From Bacteroidota bacterium (lineage in GTDB: Bacteria; Bacteroidota; Bacteroidia; Flavobacteriales; Flavobacteriaceae), in contig JAEWKB010000210.1 in assembly GCA_023386255.1 (NCBI GenBank), positions 1-5,040 of the forward strand: 5,040 nucleotides of DNA. Direction: 5' to 3'. Every line of letters starts with the position of its first letter. The first letter of the stretch is position 1. Of this stretch, positions 1 through 5,040 are shown one piece after another. The position numbers and the translations under genes are program-made. The notes under the pieces are model-generated. The model saw only the letters and a list, made by a program, of their open reading frames with translations, was not told the origin of the DNA and searched no databases.

Positions 1-537
1 TTGTACGGTTATGTCATAATCCTGTACGCCATAGCTTACCCTTCTAAAACCCAAATCATATAATGTTTGCAGATGTTCGCGTGTGGTATTATTAGGGTGC
101 CCTTCAAAGCTGAATTCATAGCCCGGGGCAGCATCGGCAAGCTCAAAAATTCCGTTAATAAGCTTCTTAAGGTTTTCAGGTGCAAAAAAGGTAGGTGTCC
201 CGCCGCCCAAATGCAGCTCTTTAATGCGGGGCCTTGACCTGAACAGGTCGCGGTACATGGCCCACTCTTTAAGCACTGCATTTATGTACGGCATCTCTAC
301 CTCATGCCTTTTGGTTATCCGTTTATGGCATCCGCAAAAAGTACACAAACTTTCGCAAAACGGAAGGTGAATATACAGGCTTATACCTTCAGATCCGTTA
401 CTTTCATTATAAGCCTTTACCAGTGTTGACTCCCACTGTACTGTACTGAAATCACCATCTTCCCAATAAGGTACCGTGGGATAACTGGTATAGCGTGGGC
501 CGGGCACATTATATTTTTGCAACAAGGTATTTTTCAT
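1..537 (-). CDS. hemN: Oxygen-independent coproporphyrinogen III dehydrogenase HemN, N-terminal part (cut by window edge)
   Basis: This radical SAM enzyme decarboxylates coproporphyrinogen III to protoporphyrinogen IX without oxygen, a cytoplasmic step of haem synthesis. The 179 visible residues contain the family marks in order: PRYTSYPT (residues 14-21), YIHLPFC followed by the cluster motif CxxxCxxCxC (Cys61, Cys65, Cys68, with the extra Cys70 typical of true HemN rather than HemW-like proteins), LHLGGGTPT (108-116, the SAM-binding glycine stretch), FEGHPN (144-149; family form is E-x-(D/H)-P) and YGVQDYD (169-175). The C-terminal portion lies beyond position 1; full-length members are about 450 residues. 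The start is the ATG at 537-535, which gives the usual short lead into PRYTSYP; no Shine-Dalgarno sequence is seen. It is transcribed divergently from the CoA-transferase gene and has its own TACTTTTG promoter with an FNR-like dyad upstream, fitting an anaerobically used enzyme. Confidence 0.95.
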   Translation of the reverse strand, partial: MKNTLLQKYNVPGPRYTSYPTVPYWEDGDFSTVQWESTLVKAYNESNGSEGISLYIHLPFCESLCTFCGCHKRITKRHEVEMPYINAVLKEWAMYRDLFRSRPRIKELHLGGGTPTFFAPENLKKLINGIFELADAAPGYEFSFEGHPNNTTREHLQTLYDLGFRRVSYGVQDYDITVQ

Positions 538-553
538 ATCTAAAACTTTTCTC

Positions 554-561
554 CAAAAGTA
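554..561 (-). promoter_or_regulatory. Bacteroidota-type -7 promoter element for hemN
   Basis: The minus strand reads TACTTTTG, an exact match to the Bacteroidota -7 consensus TAnnTTTG, 16 bp before the hemN ATG. No clear TTG is present at the -33 position, which suggests a promoter dependent on an activator. Transcription would start near position 548, leaving a leader of about 10 nt. Confidence 0.6.
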
Positions 562-583
562 GCTATCGGTCCAACCGCATAAA

Positions 584-597
584 ATGATAAATATCAT
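584..597. promoter_or_regulatory. FNR/CRP-type operator dyad facing hemN
   Basis: ATGATAAATATCAT is a perfect dyad (6-bp arms ATGATA/TATCAT around AA; one more A/T pair outside makes 7-bp arms). It contains TGAT-N4-ATCA, the core of the E. coli FNR box TTGAT-N4-ATCAA. Its centre (590.5) is about 42 bp upstream of the inferred hemN transcription start, the classic class II activator position, and 22 bp separate it from the -7 element. That FNR-family proteins control hemN in other bacteria is established; that this site is bound by one is inferred. Confidence 0.6.
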
Positions 598-634
598 TAA
601 GCTACAGTGCAGTAAACATAAGCCTGTTGTTAGC

Positions 635-648
635 ATGACAAGCATCAT
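635..648. promoter_or_regulatory. FNR/CRP-type operator dyad facing the CoA-transferase gene
   Basis: ATGACAAGCATCAT has the same ATGA-N6-TCAT frame as the site at 584-597, with one inner base departing from the dyad (TGAC-N4-ATCA). It lies 22 bp upstream of the plus-strand TAATTTTG element, the same spacing as the hemN site to its own promoter. Its centre (641.5) is 51 bp from that of the other dyad, about five helical turns. On its own it would be a weak call; the matched geometry raises it. Confidence 0.5.
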
Positions 649-670
649 TTTTTAAGTCTGGGCCCGTATA

Positions 671-678
671 TAATTTTG
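671..678 (+). promoter_or_regulatory. Bacteroidota-type -7 promoter element for the CoA-transferase gene
   Basis: TAATTTTG matches TAnnTTTG exactly and ends 16 bp before the ATG at 695, the same promoter-to-start distance as on the hemN side. The nearest upstream TTG (627-629) is 41 bp away, too far for a -33 element, so activation may be needed. The predicted leader is about 10 nt with no Shine-Dalgarno sequence. Confidence 0.55.
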
Positions 679-694
679 CCAAAAACTTATTACA

Positions 695-1966
695 ATGCCT
701 ATATATACAACAGCAGCAGACGCTGTAAAGCTGGTACAGTCTAATAACAGGGTTTATGTTCAGGCAGCTGCCGCAACGCCTTCATTACTAACAAAAGCGC
801 TTGCCGAAAGGGCCAATGAGCTTAAAAATGTAGAGCTGTGCCACCTGCATACAGAAGGAGAAGCGCCCTATGCTGACCCACAGCTTTCTGAAAGCTTCCA
901 TGTCAACTCATTTTTCATTGGCAAGAACATACGCCACACCCTGTCGGCAGGAAACGGATCGTACACGCCTGTTTTCCTGAGCGAACTGCCTAACCTGTTC
1001 CGCAGGAAAATAATAGCGCTTGACGTGGCTTTTGTACACGTATCTCCGCCCGACAGCCACGGCTATTGCTCACTGGGCGTATCGGTAGAGGCAACACTGG
1101 CGGCTATAGAGAACAGCAAGATAGTTATAGCACAGGTAAACCCGCAGATGCCGCGCACCTTTGGCGACAGTATAATTCACATTTCGCGCATTGATTATGC
1201 TGTAGAGGTTAATGAGCACATACATTTGCAGCATGCTGTTACCATAACTGAAACGGAAGGCAGGATAGGAAAATTTGTAGCATCTTTAATTGATGATAAA
1301 AGCACCCTGCAGATGGGGATAGGCTCTATACCGAACGCAGTGCTGGCCAACCTGGCCGACCACAAAGACCTGGGCCTGCACACCGAAATGTTTTCTGACG
1401 GTGTTATAGACCTTATTGAAAAAGGTGTAGTGAACTGCCGATATAAAGGCACCAACAAAGGCCGGGTACTTGCTACCTTTCTTATAGGATCTAAAAGGCT
1501 GTATGATTTTGTAAACGACAACCCGTTTATAGAAATGCGTGAATCATCTTACGTGAATGACACCGCGCTTATAAGAAGGAACCCTAAAATGGTGGCGATA
1601 AACTCAGCCATTGAGGTTGATATTACCGGACAGGTATGTGCTGACTCAATAGGGATGAAAATGTATTCGGGAGTTGGCGGACAGATGGATTTTATAAGGG
1701 GAGCCTCACTTAGCGATGGCGGTAAGGCAATCATTGCGCTGCCTTCGGTTACAAAATCGGGCGCTGGCAGAATAGTGCCGTTCCTTAAGCAAGGAGCCGG
1801 TGTAGTTACTACCCGTGCGCACGCACAATATGTAGTAACCGAATACGGCATTGCAGAACTTTACGGCAAAACATTGAAGCAGCGTGCCAAAGCCCTTGTT
1901 GATATTGCGCACCCGGGACACAGGGAGGATATTGAGAGACAATATCACCAGTCCTTATGCCAATAA
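695..1966 (+). CDS. Acetyl-CoA hydrolase/transferase family protein (4-hydroxybutyrate CoA-transferase-like, class I)
   Basis: The 423-residue product belongs to the cytoplasmic class I CoA-transferases that move CoA between an acyl-CoA and a carboxylate such as acetate through a glutamyl-CoA intermediate. Visible family features are the N-terminal domain ending near residue 185 (VSPPDSHGYCSLGVS at 116-130), MGIGSIPNAV (207-216), the probable catalytic glutamate Glu231 in LHTEMFSDG, GVGGQMDF (326-333), and the C-terminal TEYGIAEL...DIAHP block (382-407). The length fits the 4-hydroxybutyrate or butyryl-CoA:acetate CoA-transferase branch (about 430) better than the roughly 500-residue Ach1 or succinyl-CoA:acetate transferases. 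True substrates cannot be read from the sequence; 4-hydroxybutyrate, butyrate, propionate and acetate are all possible. The ATG is 16 bp downstream of the -7 element and no better start exists. The gene is divergent from hemN and shares its dyad-containing control region, suggesting a low-oxygen role in acid or acetate exchange. Confidence 0.92.
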   Translation: MPIYTTAADAVKLVQSNNRVYVQAAAATPSLLTKALAERANELKNVELCHLHTEGEAPYADPQLSESFHVNSFFIGKNIRHTLSAGNGSYTPVFLSELPNLFRRKIIALDVAFVHVSPPDSHGYCSLGVSVEATLAAIENSKIVIAQVNPQMPRTFGDSIIHISRIDYAVEVNEHIHLQHAVTITETEGRIGKFVASLIDDKSTLQMGIGSIPNAVLANLADHKDLGLHTEMFSDGVIDLIEKGVVNCRYKGTNKGRVLATFLIGSKRLYDFVNDNPFIEMRESSYVNDTALIRRNPKMVAINSAIEVDITGQVCADSIGMKMYSGVGGQMDFIRGASLSDGGKAIIALPSVTKSGAGRIVPFLKQGAGVVTTRAHAQYVVTEYGIAELYGKTLKQRAKALVDIAHPGHREDIERQYHQSLCQ

Positions 1967-1987
1967 TACAGAAGCATTAATACGCCT

Positions 1988-2009
1988 CGGGTATTTAAAA
2001 ATACTCCCG
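1988..2009. repeat. Imperfect inverted repeat in the transferase-hydrolase spacer
   Basis: CGGGTATTT (1988-1996) pairs with AAATA (1999-2003) and CCCG (2006-2009) across a 2-base AA loop, with a CT bulge. It begins 21 bp after the transferase stop and abuts the TACCTTTG promoter element, covering the -33-to-spacer region of that promoter. It has no T-run on either side, so an intrinsic terminator is unlikely. An operator or a transcript-end stabilising stem are both possible. Confidence 0.4.
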
Positions 2010-2017
2010 TACCTTTG
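2010..2017 (+). promoter_or_regulatory. Bacteroidota-type -7 promoter element for the membrane hydrolase gene
   Basis: TACCTTTG is an exact TAnnTTTG match and is followed by CA, as is common in flavobacterial promoters. It lies 52 bp before the ATG at 2070, so transcription would start close to 2023, the first base of a palindrome. No TTG is seen at -33. It implies that the hydrolase can be transcribed independently of the CoA-transferase. Confidence 0.6.
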
Positions 2018-2022
2018 CAGTA

Positions 2023-2039
2023 CACGTTTTACAAACGTG
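2023..2039. repeat. Perfect 7-bp-arm palindrome at the predicted transcription start of the hydrolase gene
   Basis: CACGTTT-TAC-AAACGTG has perfect 7-bp arms around a 3-base spacer. It begins 5 bp after the -7 element, so it would either be a repressor operator over the start site or form a hairpin at the very 5' end of the mRNA, 30 nt before the ATG. The sequence alone does not separate these options. Confidence 0.5.
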
Positions 2040-2069
2040 GGTAACTTCACCCCGCCCATATTTATAAAC

Positions 2070-3062
2070 ATGGACTCGCTAACACAGGTACTTATAGGCA
2101 TTGCCACAGCCGAGCTTTGCGCCGGTAAAAAACTGCACCGCAGGACGTATGCCTATGGTGCCATACTGGGTACACTGCCCGACCTTGATGTTGTGGCAGG
2201 CCGTTTTATGGATCCTGTGGCAGGTGTGGCTATACACCGGGGGCTTAGCCATTCGCTGCTGTTCTTTATGTTGCTTAGCCCGCTCCTGGGACTGCTCATA
2301 GCACGGCTTGAAAAAGGCCGCATAAGTTGGCGCAGCTCAAGCTTTTTAGTTTTCTGCTGCCTGGCCACTCATGTACTTATAGATTTGTTTACCTCCTGGG
2401 GCACACAGGTGCTGTGGCCGCTGCCATACCGCGTTGCGCTAAAAACTATTTTTGTAATTGACCCTCTGTTTACGGTGCCGCTGCTTGTCTGCCTTGTCAT
2501 GGCATGGCGCAGGAAAGAGTTTAACAAGCGAAAAAAATATGTATTGCGTGGACTTTACATCAGCTCAGCCTATTTATTGCTCACCTGCGGGCTCAAGCTA
2601 TATGTGCTGCAAAAATTTGAAGCTGCCCTTAAAGAACAGAACATTTCGTACCGAGACCTTTTAGTTAAGCCAACAGCATTTAACTGCATTTTATGGAATG
2701 CCAATGTTGCCACCAAAGACGCTTACCTGCTGGGAGACTATTCAGTATTTGACAGCAGGCCTATTACTTTTAAGCACTATAAAAGAAATCTTGTACCTGA
2801 AACACAACTTAAGCGAAACCCTGACTTTGAAACCCTGAAAGATATTAGCGAGGGGTGGTATATTGTAACCCTGCACAAAGGCAGCTACTATCTTAATGAC
2901 CTGCGCTTCGGGCTGCTTAAAGATGACCCTGCACAGCCACAGTTTGCTTTCAGTTATGTATTTATTGAGGAAAATGGTGTTTTAAGAGCAAAGGAAGTCG
3001 CTAAGCAAAAAAGGGATGGAAAAGAGCTGCTTAAGAAAATATTTAACCGCATCACAGATTAG
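2070..3062 (+). CDS. Membrane-bound putative metal-dependent hydrolase (YdjM/DUF457 family)
   Basis: The 330-residue product matches the YdjM-type inner-membrane hydrolase family, whose reaction is unknown; the metal-dependent hydrolase name rests on conserved His and Asp residues. Visible features are the hallmark MDSLTQ start, GTLPDLD (34-40), HRGLSHS (56-62), His101 and Asp105 in HVLIDLFTSWGTQVLWP (101-117), and DPLFT (131-135). Hydrophobic segments lie near residues 62-78, 91-108, 127-146 and 161-182. After a Lys/Arg-rich loop (146-157) and the last segment, a soluble C-terminal region of about 145 residues follows (186-330). A longer reading frame opens at 1884 inside the transferase gene, but its first 62 residues are unlike the family and include spacer DNA, so the MDSLTQ ATG is chosen. 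It follows its own TACCTTTG promoter, with 103 bp between it and the transferase stop. The length fits two-part family members such as Bacillus YfhP. Confidence 0.88.
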   Translation: MDSLTQVLIGIATAELCAGKKLHRRTYAYGAILGTLPDLDVVAGRFMDPVAGVAIHRGLSHSLLFFMLLSPLLGLLIARLEKGRISWRSSSFLVFCCLATHVLIDLFTSWGTQVLWPLPYRVALKTIFVIDPLFTVPLLVCLVMAWRRKEFNKRKKYVLRGLYISSAYLLLTCGLKLYVLQKFEAALKEQNISYRDLLVKPTAFNCILWNANVATKDAYLLGDYSVFDSRPITFKHYKRNLVPETQLKRNPDFETLKDISEGWYIVTLHKGSYYLNDLRFGLLKDDPAQPQFAFSYVFIEENGVLRAKEVAKQKRDGKELLKKIFNRITD

Positions 3063-3065
3063 ACT

Positions 3066-3088
3066 TGCCTAATCAGGCAGCAGCTGCC
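3066..3088. repeat. Two overlapping, mutually exclusive hairpins after the hydrolase stop
   Basis: TGCCT-AATC-AGGCA (3066-3079) and GGCAG-CAG-CTGCC (3076-3088) are both perfect 5-bp stems and share the GGCA bases, so only one can form at a time. The pair begins 3 bp after the TAG stop at 3060-3062. No T-tract follows, so this is not a canonical intrinsic terminator, although a 3'-end stem protecting the hydrolase mRNA is plausible. Confidence 0.4.
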
Positions 3089-3165
3089 CAATAATGCTTC
3101 AGCCATTGTTGCTATTCACGCTAATATCCTGTTATGGTACGTATGCTTAATTTAAATTAAATTTA

Positions 3166-3173
3166 TATATTTA
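3166..3173 (+). promoter_or_regulatory. Weak candidate -7 element for the propeller sensor gene
   Basis: TATATTTA matches TAnnTTTG at all but the last base and lies 18 bp before the proposed TTG start, in a strongly AT-rich stretch (3149-3176). There is no -33 TTG. It is the best candidate in the 129-bp spacer, but AT-rich DNA makes chance matches likely. Confidence 0.2.
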
Positions 3174-3191
3174 TTGCATACTGACCTGAAC

Positions 3192-5040
3192 TTGAAAGCA
3201 AAGATTATACTTTACGGTTTACTACTATCGGCACTGGTTGCGTGTACCAACAAACCGGGGCCGGTGCAGGCAGATACATCCGTTGCCCCTGCCGCCCAAA
3301 ATAAGGCACTGCCCTCCCCTGTTTCAAAATATTCGGTTGAGCAGCTGGATAATACTACAGGTCTCTCCAACAGTTCCGTAAACTGCATTTTCCAGGATTC
3401 ACAAAACCTTGTGTGGATAGGCACGTGGGATGGGCTGAACCGCTACGATGGCACCCATTTTAAGATTTTCAGGCCGCAGCCTGGCAAAAATTCCATAAGT
3501 AACCAGGTAATCCTTAAAATTGGCGAAGACCGCGCCGGCCAAATCTGGATATTAACCATGCATGGCATTAATAGCTATGATAAGAAAACCAACAGCTTCA
3601 GGCATTTTTACTTTTCATCAGAGAACAAGCCACCGGTATCGGAGTCACAGTTCAACATGGCGTTTGATACCCAAAACAATGTATATTGTGCTGTACAGGG
3701 CTGGGGAATAGGATATTATGATGGTAAAGAGTTTATACGTTTTAATACAAAAGGCCTGCCTGCAAAAACCGTACAGAAATTCGATTTCCTGGATTCAGGC
3801 AGATTACTTATACTCTACGATGATAACACCCTGTATTCGGTAGCGATAGAAACAGCTGAAAGCAATAAAAAAAACATATTGGGTATTGTAAAGCTGCAGG
3901 ATGGCGTGCGTACCTTCAGTAAGCTGGCATACAATACTATTTGCATTATTTCAACTTCCGGCAAGGCAGCTTTATTATCGGCTGACGGAAAGAAAAAACA
4001 GGAGATTGCAGAAAGTATTTCAGCTATTATAGGCAATGTGCCTGAGGGAATTGTGGTATGGGGCAAATCAGGCTATGCTGTAATTAACACTGCCGGCAAC
4101 AAAACAACAAGCCCCTGGCTAAAGTACCTTGCGGGGCATAAAATAACGTCGGTACTGCACGGTAATGAGCATATAGTGTGGGCAGGAACCGACGGTGACG
4201 GCTTAATGAAGATGTTCCCTCAAAAAAAATCGTTCAACCTTGTTTCGAGGACACAAATTCCTGAGCTTGACGGCGGTATTGTACGGTCGTTCCTGAAGGA
4301 TTCCACATGTTTTTGGCTGGGCACTAAAGGCAGCGGCTTGTTTAAGCTCCCTGCCGATTTTTATCTTCACCCAGAAAGAAAGCTGTCTTACACACACTTT
4401 AATGAAAACAACAGCAGCATCAACAATTCTGTTTACGCATTACATAAAGGAAAAGATAAGCTTGTATTTATTGGGACTGACGGTGAAGGATTAACGGTTT
4501 ATGATTCCGGTACAGGAAGGCTTGTAAGCTGGAGCGAGATTGAGGGTGCCGAAAAGTGCAGCAATTTCAGGTCGGTGTATGCTATATACCAGGATAATAG
4601 CGGGGTATTGTGGCTTGGCACTAACGGCTATGGCATGGTGCAACTTAAGCTGGAAAAGCGCAACGGCAAATTAAGGCTTACACATTTTGCCGGCTATACA
4701 GCAGGGAGCAATGGTAAAAATTCGCTGAGCAGCAATATTATATTCTCTATAATCCCTAAAAATGATAACCAGCTGTGGGTGGGTACAAGGCTTGGCGGGC
4801 TAAATCTGTTTGATAAAGGCACAGGCAGTTTCAGGTCGTTTAAAAATATCCCCGGAGATGCCAATAGCCTTTCGAGCAACGATATTTTATGCCTTGTAAC
4901 CGATGCCGATAATAAGCTGTGGGTAGGTACCAGTTACGGACTTAACATGCTTAAAGAGATAAAAGATAATGGTAAAGCTGTGTTTAAAAGCTATACTGTT
5001 AAGGATGGGCTTCCCAACAACACTATTCATGGCATTGTTC
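3192..5040 (+). CDS. Reg_prop beta-propeller sensor protein with lipobox signal sequence, N-terminal part (cut by window edge)
   Basis: The frame runs open from 3192 past the right edge, giving 616 residues. Its body is a series of two-component regulator propeller (reg_prop) repeats of the form LSN-x-V-x-x-I-x-x-D-x-x-x-x-LW-I/V-GT-x-x-GL-N-x-x-D. The clearest copies are near residues 58-86, 102-130, 316-340, 361-386, 410-438, 457-484, 511-541 and 559-587, with another beginning at 606. In Bacteroidota such propellers form the periplasmic sensor half of hybrid two-component systems or of Y_Y_Y-domain regulators, often sensing glycans; the signalling half lies outside the window. Residues 1-18 form a secretion signal with basic Lys2 and Lys4, a hydrophobic core and the lipobox LVAC (Cys18), followed by a Pro/Ala-rich linker to about residue 46. 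No in-frame ATG lies between the upstream TAA (3153-3155) and codon 123, so TTG at 3192 is the likely start; TTG at 3174 is possible. Confidence 0.85.
   Translation, partial: MKAKIILYGLLLSALVACTNKPGPVQADTSVAPAAQNKALPSPVSKYSVEQLDNTTGLSNSSVNCIFQDSQNLVWIGTWDGLNRYDGTHFKIFRPQPGKNSISNQVILKIGEDRAGQIWILTMHGINSYDKKTNSFRHFYFSSENKPPVSESQFNMAFDTQNNVYCAVQGWGIGYYDGKEFIRFNTKGLPAKTVQKFDFLDSGRLLILYDDNTLYSVAIETAESNKKNILGIVKLQDGVRTFSKLAYNTICIISTSGKAALLSADGKKKQEIAESISAIIGNVPEGIVVWGKSGYAVINTAGNKTTSPWLKYLAGHKITSVLHGNEHIVWAGTDGDGLMKMFPQKKSFNLVSRTQIPELDGGIVRSFLKDSTCFWLGTKGSGLFKLPADFYLHPERKLSYTHFNENNSSINNSVYALHKGKDKLVFIGTDGEGLTVYDSGTGRLVSWSEIEGAEKCSNFRSVYAIYQDNSGVLWLGTNGYGMVQLKLEKRNGKLRLTHFAGYTAGSNGKNSLSSNIIFSIIPKNDNQLWVGTRLGGLNLFDKGTGSFRSFKNIPGDANSLSSNDILCLVTDADNKLWVGTSYGLNMLKEIKDNGKAVFKSYTVKDGLPNNTIHGIV

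Noticed and set aside
36..281. A minus-strand 81-codon frame within hemN
   Set aside because: It is on the hemN strand in another frame; the HemN frame carries GGGTPT and other conserved motifs through the same bases.
551..554. GGAG (minus strand) as a Shine-Dalgarno sequence for hemN
   Set aside because: It is 13 bases from the ATG, overlaps the last base of the TACTTTTG promoter element, and would probably lie at or upstream of the transcription start.
627..629. TTG as the -33 element for the CoA-transferase promoter
   Set aside because: It is 41 bp from the TAATTTTG element, far beyond the usual 17-23 bp.
1195..1948. Minus-strand open frames of 80-108 codons inside the CoA-transferase gene
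   Set aside because: They lie wholly antisense to a gene with clear family motifs and their translations show no recognisable domain.
1884..2069. A longer hydrolase start at 1884 overlapping the transferase gene by 83 bp
   Set aside because: The added 62 residues do not resemble the family, cross the TACCTTTG promoter and both inverted repeats, and precede the hallmark MDSLTQ start, so the extension is an open frame without a gene.
3066..3088. Intrinsic terminator after the hydrolase gene
   Set aside because: Stems are present but short, and no T-run follows on the plus strand.
3865..3872. Run of eight A within the propeller gene as a frameshift or slippage site
   Set aside because: The reading frame is open and repeat-like on both sides without any shift, so nothing in the sequence calls for slippage.
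3815..4879. Minus-strand open frames of 61-83 codons inside the propeller gene
   Set aside because: They are antisense to continuous reg_prop repeats and show no domain or promoter of their own.

Overview
The window looks like chromosomal DNA of a Bacteroidota bacterium, most likely a Flavobacterium-type member of the Flavobacteriia. Three things point there. TAnnTTTG promoter elements precede three of the four genes. Shine-Dalgarno sequences are absent before the starts. The last gene is a reg_prop (two-component regulator propeller) sensor of the kind abundant in this phylum. Genus and species cannot be settled from the sequence alone.

Layout. (1) Positions 1-537, minus strand: the N-terminal 179 residues of an oxygen-independent coproporphyrinogen III dehydrogenase (HemN), cut by the window edge. 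(2) Positions 538-694: a divergent control region with one TAnnTTTG promoter facing each way. Each promoter has an FNR/CRP-type dyad (ATGA-N6-TCAT) exactly 22 bp upstream of it. (3) Positions 695-1966, plus strand: a complete class I CoA-transferase of the acetyl-CoA hydrolase / 4-hydroxybutyrate CoA-transferase family. (4) Positions 1967-2069: a spacer with two inverted repeats around a TACCTTTG promoter. (5) Positions 2070-3062, plus strand: a membrane-bound YdjM/DUF457-type putative metal-dependent hydrolase. (6) Positions 3063-3191: a spacer with two overlapping, mutually exclusive hairpins. (7) Positions 3192-5040, plus strand: the first 616 residues of a large beta-propeller sensor protein with a lipobox signal sequence and an apparent TTG start, cut by the right edge.

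How it fits together. HemN makes haem precursors without oxygen, and the CoA-transferase handles acyl-CoA/carboxylate exchange, a reaction often tied to fermentation or acetate metabolism. The paired dyads at identical spacing suggest that one FNR/CRP-family regulator switches both genes together, plausibly in response to low oxygen; this is inference from site geometry. The hydrolase and the propeller sensor have no obvious functional link to that pair or to each other, and both appear to be separately transcribed. I see no mobile element, CRISPR array, tRNA or rRNA.
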